Shown in pieces: positions 1-6,075 of a DNA stretch of 12,984 nucleotides. This DNA comes from CAYMUG01 sp964393575 (GTDB lineage Bacteria > Patescibacteriota > Minisyncoccia > Spechtbacterales > 2-12-FULL-38-22). A program made the position numbers and the translations under genes. Where the stretch lies: contig CAYMUG010000018.1 in assembly GCA_964393575.1 (NCBI GenBank), positions 1 through 12,984 on the forward strand, written 5' to 3'. Positions within the stretch are counted from its first letter, which is position 1; every line of letters starts with the position of its first letter. The notes under the pieces are model-generated. The model ran no database searches, was not told the DNA's origin, and saw only the letters and a list, made by a program, of their open reading frames with translations.

Positions 1-23
1 GTATCCTTTTAATTTGAAATTTA

Positions 24-42
24 TTTTGCGCGTCGCGCAAAA
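24..42. repeat. Perfect inverted repeat in the prgI leader
   Basis: Two 9-bp arms, ttttgcgcg (24-32) and cgcgcaaaa (34-42), flank one central base. The repeat ends 5 bases before the ATG at 48, so in RNA it would form a GC-cored hairpin almost touching the start codon. No T-tract follows on the + strand, so it does not look like a terminator for an upstream gene. It may be a translation-modulating leader hairpin or a protein-binding palindrome; the sequence does not say which. Confidence 0.6.
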
Positions 43-47
43 GTGCT

Positions 48-485
48 ATGCCTTTACAATACGGAGTTCCACAATTCGTTGAAAGAGAAAAAAAGTTGCT
101 TGGCCCCTTAACTGTCCGCCAAACAATTATTTTAGGAATTACAGCATTTATATTAATAGTAAGCTACTTTGTGCTGGATTTTATTGCATTTGTTGTACTT
201 GCGGTTATTTTGGGAAGCAGCGCTGCCGCACTTGCCTTTATAAAAATAAATAAAAGACCTCTAACCAAAGTAATATTTTCTTTTATAAAGTACTTTATTC
301 ACCCTAAAACTTATGTATGGGAGAAAAAATCTGTAAAAACTTTCGGTTCAGAAAAGAAAAAAGGGGAAGAAAAAAAGACGAAGCAACTACTGAAAAACGA
401 AGAAGAAAAAGAAGTTAAGGTACAAAACAGCAAAAAACCCAGCGAAAAAGAGATAGATCGATTATCCCAGGCGTTAGATCAGTAA
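48..485 (+). CDS. PrgI-family T4SS membrane protein
   Basis: A 145-aa protein that resembles the PrgI family, inner-membrane partners of the VirB4 ATPase in Gram-positive and CPR type IV secretion systems, often compared with VirB3. The N-terminal part (MPLQYGVPQFVERE, then LGPLTVRQ) is typical of the family. Two adjacent hydrophobic helices follow at about residues 24-42 and 43-65, then a short conserved stretch (KRPLTKVIFSFIKYFIHPKTYVW in part, residues 69-91). Residues 92-145 are a highly charged Lys/Glu-rich tail, probably cytoplasmic and disordered. The ATG at 48 fits the family start; no Shine-Dalgarno sequence is visible. It heads a same-strand block with the TraC-like and VirB4 genes, which strongly supports a T4SS role. 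The family call is from motif recognition, not a search. Confidence 0.85.
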   Translation: MPLQYGVPQFVEREKKLLGPLTVRQTIILGITAFILIVSYFVLDFIAFVVLAVILGSSAAALAFIKINKRPLTKVIFSFIKYFIHPKTYVWEKKSVKTFGSEKKKGEEKKTKQLLKNEEEKEVKVQNSKKPSEKEIDRLSQALDQ

Positions 486-555
486 GCTTCCCACAATTCT
501 CAAAATCTGCGATTTTGTAAGAATCGTGAGGACTCCGACCCGTCGGATCGCTTAC
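482..555. repeat. Nested inverted repeats after the prgI stop
   Basis: gtaagc (482-487, over the stop codon) pairs with gcttac (550-555). Inside lie an imperfect stem, cacaattct-caaaatc (492-507) with gattttg-ta-agaatcgtg (511-528; one A.C mismatch and a two-base bulge), and a small stem tccga (534-538) with tcgga (543-547). No T-run follows on the + strand, so a classical terminator is not supported. The cluster could be an mRNA 3' structure or the remains of a repeat element. Confidence 0.45.
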
Positions 556-618
556 AGAAACCGGAAACTAGAAATTAGAAAATGGTTTCCGCGTTTACCG
601 GTTTCCAATTTCTAATTT
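556..618. repeat. Dispersed 'ccggaaactagaaattag' repeat, two inverted copies
   Basis: Positions 556-583 read agaaaccggaaactagaaat followed by tagaaaat. Positions 597-618 carry a degenerate reverse-complement copy (accggtttccaatttctaat, then tt). A third copy lies at 10571-10600 in the flippase-jag gap. The two copies here could form a long imperfect stem. The spread over unrelated gaps suggests a small intergenic repeat family; I see no transposase or target-site duplication. Confidence 0.55.
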
Positions 619-632
619 GTGAACGAAGTGAA
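616..632 (+). repeat. TTTTGTGA-type leader motif, copy 1
   Basis: tttgtgaacgaagtgaa lies just upstream of the hairpin before the TraC-like gene. Near-identical motifs stand before rpmH (12943-12960, - strand) and before the flippase (10400-10419, - strand). All three face the downstream gene in the same orientation. Confidence 0.5.
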
Positions 633-664
633 CCCCGCACCTGTTTCTATGGAAAGGTGCGGGG
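633..664 (+). promoter_or_regulatory. Conserved leader hairpin, copy 1
   Basis: ccccgcacct (633-642) pairs perfectly with aggtgcgggg (655-664). The 12-base interior can pair further after one bulged base: tttc (644-647) with ggaa (651-654), leaving loop tat. The stem ends 12 bases before the ATG at 677. The same layout occurs on the - strand before rpmH (12911-12942), with the same outer stem, a bulge at the same place, an inner stem ttcc/ggaa and loop ttc. The inner-stem change (T.G wobble to C-G pair) keeps the pairing. No U-tract follows, so it is not a terminator. It is probably a 5'-leader RNA structure or a mobile palindromic unit. Confidence 0.65.
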
Positions 665-676
665 CAAGCAAAAACT

Positions 677-1330
677 ATGGCTTCCGAAACCAATACACAA
701 AAAATTGTAGACATACAAAACATCAGAAATGATGTTGTGATTGCAAAAGGCGGAAAAATGCGTGCGATTTTACTTGTGGGAAGTATTAACCTGGCACTCA
801 AATCACAGGATGAACAGGAATCAATTATTTTAGGGTATCAGGATTTTCTCAACTCATTAGATTTCCCGGTGCAAATACTCGTAAATTCTCGTTTTATAAA
901 TATAGGAGGGTATTTGGAAAATATTAAAAAGATGGTGCCCAACCAAAAGACAGAATTATTAAAAATGCAGACACAAGAGTACACAAAATTTATTGAAAAG
1001 TTTGTGGAGGGTGCAAATATTGTTTCAACTAATTTTTACATAGTAATACCGTTTAGTTTGCTGGAAACAACCGCAAGGGAAGGAGGAGCAATGGAACGCC
1101 TCAAAAGCTTATTCGGCGCAAAAACAGACATAGAATCCGTGGAACAGGAAAAATTTATGTACTTTAAGGGACAGCTTATGCAAAGAGTTGATTTTGTATC
1201 AAGCGGATTACATCGTGTAGGCCTTACAACAAAAATGCTAAGTACAAAAGAGTTAATTTCACTTTTTTGGAGTATGTACAATCCCGGCGATTTAACCGAA
1301 AAAACATTAATAAACTCAATGTTCTACTAA
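677..1330 (+). CDS. TraC-like domain protein (detached VirB4 N-terminal domain)
   Basis: A 217-aa soluble protein resembling the N-terminal domain of TraC/VirB4-family ATPases. The stretch from about residue 8 to 90 (VDIQNIRNDVVIAKGG, RAILLVGSINLALKS, then FLNSLDFPVQILVNSR) matches the 'TraC-like domain' seen as a separate gene beside VirB4 in many CPR genomes. There is no Walker A or B motif and no membrane helix. The middle region (residues 90-130) looks helical and charged, and the C-terminus (SMYNPGDLTEKTLINSMFY) is compact. The ATG at 677 is the first good start after the leader hairpin, and the stop is separated from the VirB4 start by one base, so the two are almost certainly co-translated. 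The likely role is a partner or regulatory subunit of the ATPase at the cytoplasmic face of the secretion channel. The function is inferred from context and family resemblance. Confidence 0.75.
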   Translation: MASETNTQKIVDIQNIRNDVVIAKGGKMRAILLVGSINLALKSQDEQESIILGYQDFLNSLDFPVQILVNSRFINIGGYLENIKKMVPNQKTELLKMQTQEYTKFIEKFVEGANIVSTNFYIVIPFSLLETTAREGGAMERLKSLFGAKTDIESVEQEKFMYFKGQLMQRVDFVSSGLHRVGLTTKMLSTKELISLFWSMYNPGDLTEKTLINSMFY

Positions 1331-1331
1331 A

Positions 1332-3212
1332 ATGGCGGACAAAAATAAAAAACAAAAAAAAGAAAAAGGGCAACTTTTAAACTCTTCTTTTGAAACCGAG
1401 AAAGACAAGAGCAAACAAAAACAAAAAAAGGCGGTTAAACGTGTGACTGCTGCCCGCAAAAAACAACCTCAAATGACAAAAAAAGAAAAGAGGGAAAAAA
1501 TGATTGAATTAGTAGCGCCTTCCGCTCTTAAGATAAACACGGACTACATGCAATTGGGAAGTACATTTATTCGTACGCTTTTCGTTTATTCATATCCCAA
1601 ATATCTGGCCCAAAACTGGCTTAGCCCTATAATCAACCTTGATCAAACAGTGGACATTTCAATTTATATGAACCCAATCCCCTCTGAAACTGTTATGAAA
1701 CAGCTTCAGAAACAACTAACCAGCATTGAGGCAGAAATGATGGAGAGAGAAGAAAAAGGTCTGGTTCGTGACCCTATGTTGGAGGCAGCTTACGAAAATG
1801 TAGAAAAACTGCGTGACAAAATGCAGACATCGCAAGAAAAAGCTTTTAAATTCGGTCTTTATATAACCATATACGCAAGCAGCGAAGAAAAGCTGAATGA
1901 TGCAGAAAACAATGTTCGCAGCATTATGGAAAGTAAACTTGTGTATGTAAAACCCGCACTCTACCAACAGACAGAAGGACTTACAACCAGCCTTCCTCTG
2001 AACACAGATAAACTGAAGGTTACAAACATTTTAAACACCTCTTCAATGTCCTCTACATTTCCTTTTGTTTCTTTTGACTTATCCGATGACAAGGGTATTC
2101 TTTACGGAATCAACAGGCATAATTCAAGTTTAGTGCTTTTTGATAGATTTTCTCTGGAAAACGCAAACACAGTAATTTTAGGTAAATCCGGAAGTGGAAA
2201 GAGTTATAGCGTAAAACTGGAAATTCTGCGCAGTATGATGTTCGGAACAGATGTAATAGTAATTGATCCTGAAAATGAATACCAATATCTTGCTGAATCA
2301 ACAGGAGGGAGTTTCTTTCACGTATCTCTAACGAGTGGAGACCACATTAACCCCTTTGATCTCCCACAAGTAGAAGAAGAGGATGATCCTTCCGAGATTT
2401 TAAGGTCAAACATTATTACGCTGATGGGCCTACTTAAAGTTATGATGGGCTCTATAACCGCCAAAGAAGAAGGGCTTTTAAATGAAGCAATACAACAAAC
2501 CTATGCTTCCCGAGATATAACCCCCGAAACTACGGAGATGCATAAAAAAACTCCTCCTCTTATGCAGGACTTGCAAACTGTATTGAATAATATGGAGGGC
2601 GCGGAAAATCTTGCCGCTAAACTAAAAAAATATACAGAAGGAGTATACTCCGGATTCCTCAACAATCAAACAAATGTTAAAATGGAAGATGAGCAGTTTA
2701 TAGTGTTTAACATCAGAGATATGGAAGACGAACTTCGACCGGTGGCAATGTACCTTATAATAAATTATGTGTGGAACCAAATCAGAAAAAATCTGAAAAA
2801 ACGTATTTTAGCTATAGACGAAGCTTGGTGGATGCTTAAGTATCCGGAAAGCGCATCTTTTCTTTTTGGTATAGCAAAAAGAGCCAGAAAATACTTTCTG
2901 GGAGTAACCACTATAACGCAGGATATTGAAGACTTCACGAAATCAGAATACGGAAGGAGTATTATAACAAACTCTTCTATGCAGATTTTAATGAAGCAAG
3001 CGCCGGCCACAATTGACAGGTTGCAAAAAATTTTCAACCTTACCGACGAAGAAAAGTACCTGCTTTTGGAAGGCAATGTAGGAGAGGGGCTCTTCTTTGC
3101 CGGAACAAAACACGTGGCTTTAAAGGTAATAGCTTCGTACATAGAAGACCAGATTATAACCAGTGACCCTGAACAGCTTCTACAAATAAAAGAGGCGAAG
3201 GGAAAAATATAA
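1332..3212 (+). CDS. VirB4/TraC-type T4SS ATPase
   Basis: A 626-aa cytoplasmic ATPase expected to power assembly of or transport through the type IV secretion channel. Walker A is LGKSGSGKSY (residues 283-292, catalytic Lys290) and Walker B is RILAIDEAWWML (491-502, Asp496 and Glu497). Other family marks are VIDPENEYQ (310-318) and TTITQDIEDF (526-535). Residues 1-56 form a very basic, probably disordered tail. Residues 57-250 are the VirB4 N-terminal region, including a long coiled-coil-like helical part at 117-170, and 251-626 are the RecA-like ATPase domain with its helical insert. It starts one base after the TraC-like gene. The absence of membrane helices and the LAIDEAWWML Walker B favour VirB4 over the VirD4 coupling protein. 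The function is firm at family level; the transported substrate is unknown. Confidence 0.93.
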   Translation: MADKNKKQKKEKGQLLNSSFETEKDKSKQKQKKAVKRVTAARKKQPQMTKKEKREKMIELVAPSALKINTDYMQLGSTFIRTLFVYSYPKYLAQNWLSPIINLDQTVDISIYMNPIPSETVMKQLQKQLTSIEAEMMEREEKGLVRDPMLEAAYENVEKLRDKMQTSQEKAFKFGLYITIYASSEEKLNDAENNVRSIMESKLVYVKPALYQQTEGLTTSLPLNTDKLKVTNILNTSSMSSTFPFVSFDLSDDKGILYGINRHNSSLVLFDRFSLENANTVILGKSGSGKSYSVKLEILRSMMFGTDVIVIDPENEYQYLAESTGGSFFHVSLTSGDHINPFDLPQVEEEDDPSEILRSNIITLMGLLKVMMGSITAKEEGLLNEAIQQTYASRDITPETTEMHKKTPPLMQDLQTVLNNMEGAENLAAKLKKYTEGVYSGFLNNQTNVKMEDEQFIVFNIRDMEDELRPVAMYLIINYVWNQIRKNLKKRILAIDEAWWMLKYPESASFLFGIAKRARKYFLGVTTITQDIEDFTKSEYGRSIITNSSMQILMKQAPATIDRLQKIFNLTDEEKYLLLEGNVGEGLFFAGTKHVALKVIASYIEDQIITSDPEQLLQIKEAKGKI

Positions 3213-3334
3213 TTTTTTCCTCCTAAAATCTCTATGCATAATTTTCGAAACCCCAACTTACTAATCTATCTCTTGCCAACGGGCATATGGGGTACCAGAC
3301 GTGCCTTCACTTAAATTGGCATAGAAATAAAATT

Positions 3335-3676
3335 ATGGTCGTAAAAGTAAATGTACGTCAAAAATCTGGGCAGCGCGAAAGCGGTTGGGGTAAAAACCCG
3401 GGAATAGAAGTAATGCTTCTTATAATGGCTTTCTTTTTGGATATTATAGGACTAATTCCGGGAGTCGGTTTTGTCATTTCCTTTATTCCCGACATTATAG
3501 GAATGCTTACAATAGGTGTATATGATTGGACGGCTACAGGTAAAATGCCTATGCGTAAAAAAACTAAACAATTCTTTTTCAGGAAAGCAGGCGCGCGTTC
3601 AATTTTAGAACTTTTACCTATTACAGGCATCCTTCCTCTTTGGACAGTATATGTATTAAAACAAATGCGTAAGTAA
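3335..3676 (+). CDS. Small membrane protein of the T4SS locus, function unknown
   Basis: A 113-aa protein I do not recognise. After a basic N-terminus (MVVKVNVRQKSGQRESGWGK) there is a long hydrophobic stretch at residues 24-63 with repeated IPG/IPD turns (IGLIPGVGF, ISFIPDIIG), probably a re-entrant or two-helix hairpin. A basic loop follows (residues 70-88, MRKKTKQFFFRKAG), then a final hydrophobic helix at 90-108. I chose the ATG at 3335 over the upstream ATG at 3287, because the other genes here start right after an A/T-rich 'aaatt' type leader and the extra 16 residues (MGYQTCLHLNWHRNKI) look non-coding. The gene lies 3 bases before the next one and 122 bases after VirB4, so it is probably an inner-membrane component of the same machine. 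No function can be assigned. Confidence 0.7.
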   Translation: MVVKVNVRQKSGQRESGWGKNPGIEVMLLIMAFFLDIIGLIPGVGFVISFIPDIIGMLTIGVYDWTATGKMPMRKKTKQFFFRKAGARSILELLPITGILPLWTVYVLKQMRK

Positions 3677-3679
3677 ATT

Positions 3680-4228
3680 ATGGACTTAAAAAGCTTTTGG
3701 GAAAATTTAGATAAAAAGAAATTAGCGGCGGTTGCCGGGGTTATTTTGTTAATCGCCGGTTTTATTTGGGTCGCCTTTAACCCTTTCTGGGTAAGCGAAC
3801 AAGTGGATACACCCGAAGAAATTAAAAGAAAAACCTTCCGCGAAGAGAACGTTGACTATGAAATAGAAACAGTCGGGGGAAATGAAAAATATTTTTACTT
3901 TAATGACGAGAGAGGTTTTCAGATTTACTATTCCGAAGCCGACGATACCTTTTATCTGAATATATTACGCAGTCAGTATGCTTCTTTAACACAGGAAGAG
4001 TTTCAAAACGAAGTTGTGCCTGAAATAGAAGGAGTATTCATAAATAATGTACTTGAACTAGAAAACAGGGAAGATGCATGCAAGCTGAATGTAGTTGTTT
4101 TCTCCGAAGCCGTAAGAGCACGAAGTGAGGTGCCTGACTCTGAAGCGGCCGAGGAGGGGTCTGTGGATGTAAGCGGGCCGCGCGCGTTGCCGGAGGTGAG
4201 ACAGCCCTTATCTTTCTGCAATCAATAA
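3680..4228 (+). CDS. Single-pass membrane-anchored protein, function unknown
   Basis: A 182-aa protein with a charged cytoplasmic start (MDLKSFWENLDKKK), one transmembrane helix at residues 14-33 (LAAVAGVILLIAGFIWVAF) and an extracytoplasmic alpha/beta-looking domain at about 55-142. Two cysteines (134 and 180) could pair outside the cell. Residues 145-182 are an acidic, Pro/Ala-rich tail encoded by distinctly GC-rich DNA (about 4112-4205). It starts 3 bases after the previous stop and ends 7 bases before the 611-aa hydrolase gene, so it belongs to the same transcript. Bitopic proteins with a small periplasmic domain occur as T4SS scaffolds (for example VirB8), but I see no recognisable VirB8 motif, so this is listed as unknown. 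Confidence 0.75.
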   Translation: MDLKSFWENLDKKKLAAVAGVILLIAGFIWVAFNPFWVSEQVDTPEEIKRKTFREENVDYEIETVGGNEKYFYFNDERGFQIYYSEADDTFYLNILRSQYASLTQEEFQNEVVPEIEGVFINNVLELENREDACKLNVVVFSEAVRARSEVPDSEAAEEGSVDVSGPRALPEVRQPLSFCNQ

Positions 4229-4235
4229 ATCTACT

Positions 4236-6071
4236 ATGGGATACACAAAAAAACTCAGGGTAGCGCTAATTGTTTTTTCTTTACTTTTTTCATCCGCGCT
4301 TATTTTTTTAGGAGCAGAGCTATCCTCCGCTCACCCTGAAAGATCTGATGAATTACACGGAGAATCGGGTGAACAGGCTTGTCATGGTTATTTCGATTTA
4401 ACTTCTAGTAGCGAATGTCACTGGGATAATATGGTTACATATTTCGGGGAGCATACCTGGATAGCTCAGGAAATAGGATGGTCGGAAAGCGACTGCACCA
4501 ACATAATCGGCGGTGGCGGCGGCGATATGGTCGGAATATTTCAGATAAACTCCAGGGTGCACTGCGGACAATCATTCACCTGCGACAGATACGCGAATAA
4601 CGGAGGCACCGAAAACCCCACTGTTGTTTTAAGTCCTAATAAAGAGACGTGCATGCGGCAACTCCAGGACCCCCATACTAATAAAATTGCTGCATGCGGA
4701 ATGCTTGAAAGAAACGACTGGAATAAAGAGTATTGGTGTAGAGAAAGTTCAGACAATCCGGATATATGTCTTCAGTGGCAGGTTGCGGGACGTAATGAAT
4801 GTAATCTTAAGGCAGATGTTCTTGAAAATTACTGTCCCTATAACCCCAATGGAGAGCCACAGGCAGATGATGGCTCATGCGGGACATGGGCTGACGAAGG
4901 AGGGGGCGGAACCGGCGGAGACGGATCTGGTGGCGGAGATGATGGTACTGATGACGGTGATGGCGGCACAACCCCCCCGACCACCGGTGGCGCAAGCGGA
5001 GATTGTGCAAAACCCGTATTGGGCCCCATAAGCTGCAACGTGGATTATCCGGCAGTACCCGTACCGGGAGGAACATTTGACTTAAACGAATTTTGTAAAG
5101 AAGGAGCGGAATTAGGAATAGGAGATATAATTGCCTTTATATATATCTTCTCGCTATGGATTTCAGGAATTACGGCATTTATAGCTCTTATATATGGTGG
5201 TGTATTATATATAACATCGGGAGCTAAACCGGGATTAAGAAATAAAGCAAATAATATAATAAAAAGCGTTCTTTGGGGTATAGCTATCCTTTTCGGTGCG
5301 GTTATAATTTTAAATATAATAAATCCCGATATAGCTAATTTACAGCTGACAGCCCAAAAAGAAATTGAAGCCGAATGTCCCGGAGAAGAAGGATCCGGTG
5401 GCAGAGACTCCGACGATGAAGACGGGTCCGATGATGGAGACGGAACTGATGGCGGAGATGGGACTGATAATGGTGGAACCGATGGAGGCGATAACGATGG
5501 TGTAGATGCAGAACCCGGTGTAGAATGCGAAGGCGAAGAAGGCGCCTACTACCTAAGCCAGCCGGGAGCTACAATATTTGATGGAACTATGATCAGTATG
5601 TTCGAACAAGAAAACATACAATATATGGACCCGGGAAATGTAAGGTCTGCTATACAGAGCGGATCTTATCACCCCGAAACTCTTCCTCTGGAATACTGTT
5701 GGGATGCTGTGAGAACAACGGTTAAAATACTTGATGAAGCCGCGAATAGAATGGTTCAGGAAGGAAGAATGGATCCCGGTTATGGTCTAGTACTTTCTTC
5801 TTCATATAGAAATCAATTTCATAATAATGCTGTATCCAATACCGGATTCACAGGGCCCCATACAACATTCACCGCCCTTGATTTTCACTTTATTACCCCC
5901 GCAGGCCACAGAAGCTGTGCAGCTAATCATCGCATGGAAGAAATATTACACCAAATTTCAAGCGAATCGGGTCTGCGAGGGTGGGGTGTAGGCCAATACA
6001 GCGGGAGATTTATGCATTTTGACACACGCAACTCCCGTATTGGTGCTGTGACTTGGGGGTCGTGTGGTTAA
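4236..6071 (+). CDS. Lysozyme-like / pilin-like / M15 peptidase fusion protein
   Basis: A 611-aa secreted, membrane-embedded protein. Residues 1-32 are a signal peptide or anchor (basic start, LIVFSLLFSSALIFLG core). Residues about 60-190 look like a lysozyme/SLT fold: IAQEIGWSES with candidate catalytic Glu84, then GDMVGIFQIN (97-105) and VH, plus many cysteines. A Gly/Asp linker (217-256) leads to a two-helix pilin-like module (268-371): DYPAVPVPGGTFDLN, helix 1 at 295-327, basic loop SGAKPGLRNKA, helix 2 at 345-363, then NPDI. A second Asp/Gly-rich linker (384-426) precedes an M15 peptidase domain (437-611): SSSYRN (521-526), GPHTTFTALDFH (541-551; zinc ligands His542 and Asp549), and GVGQYSGRFMHFDTR (584-598; third ligand His594). 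The positive loop puts the helix turn inside, so both hydrolase domains face outside. It probably cuts glycan and peptide bonds of the wall at the secretion site. The M15 call is strong; the lysozyme-like call is moderate. Confidence 0.85.
   Translation: MGYTKKLRVALIVFSLLFSSALIFLGAELSSAHPERSDELHGESGEQACHGYFDLTSSSECHWDNMVTYFGEHTWIAQEIGWSESDCTNIIGGGGGDMVGIFQINSRVHCGQSFTCDRYANNGGTENPTVVLSPNKETCMRQLQDPHTNKIAACGMLERNDWNKEYWCRESSDNPDICLQWQVAGRNECNLKADVLENYCPYNPNGEPQADDGSCGTWADEGGGGTGGDGSGGGDDGTDDGDGGTTPPTTGGASGDCAKPVLGPISCNVDYPAVPVPGGTFDLNEFCKEGAELGIGDIIAFIYIFSLWISGITAFIALIYGGVLYITSGAKPGLRNKANNIIKSVLWGIAILFGAVIILNIINPDIANLQLTAQKEIEAECPGEEGSGGRDSDDEDGSDDGDGTDGGDGTDNGGTDGGDNDGVDAEPGVECEGEEGAYYLSQPGATIFDGTMISMFEQENIQYMDPGNVRSAIQSGSYHPETLPLEYCWDAVRTTVKILDEAANRMVQEGRMDPGYGLVLSSSYRNQFHNNAVSNTGFTGPHTTFTALDFHFITPAGHRSCAANHRMEEILHQISSESGLRGWGVGQYSGRFMHFDTRNSRIGAVTWGSCG
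4884..5003 (+). repeat. Gly/Asp-rich linker coding repeat 1
   Basis: Low-complexity gga/ggc/gat codons encode residues 217-256 of the fusion protein, ending in a Thr/Pro-rich patch (TTPPTTGG). It separates the lysozyme-like part from the pilin-like module and probably acts as a flexible spacer. Confidence 0.8.
5385..5513 (+). repeat. Asp/Gly-rich linker coding repeat 2
   Basis: Imperfect gatgg/ggaga repeats encode residues 384-426 (DSDDEDGSDDGDGTDGGDG and onward), joining the pilin-like module to the M15 domain. Runs of the DxDxDG type resemble Ca2+-binding loops, so ion-dependent stiffening is possible, but a disordered acidic linker explains it equally well. Confidence 0.8.
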
Positions 6072-6075
6072 ATTT

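Noticed and set aside
633..664. Hairpin read as a Rho-independent terminator for prgI
   Set aside because: The stem is strong but followed by caagcaaaaa, not a T-run, on the + strand; the - strand side also lacks a T-run directly after the stem.
595..801. - strand open frame of 68 codons over the leader hairpin
   Set aside because: It overlaps the start of the TraC-like gene and the inverted repeats; no protein-like pattern or start signal supports it.
2765..3256. 163-codon open frame on the - strand opposite the VirB4 gene
   Set aside because: It lies antisense to the conserved Walker B half of VirB4, its translation is Cys/Ser/Ile-rich without recognisable motifs, and the + frame is clearly the coding one.
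4687..5076. Open frames overlapping the Gly/Asp linker of the 611-aa gene (one +, two -)
   Set aside because: They arise from the repetitive GC-rich linker and give low-complexity Met/Ala, Arg/His or Pro/Ser proteins. The main frame continues with clear domains on both sides.
5402..5510. gatgg-type repeats as a CRISPR array or satellite
   Set aside because: The units are irregular, in frame, and encode an Asp/Gly linker; there are no regular spacers.
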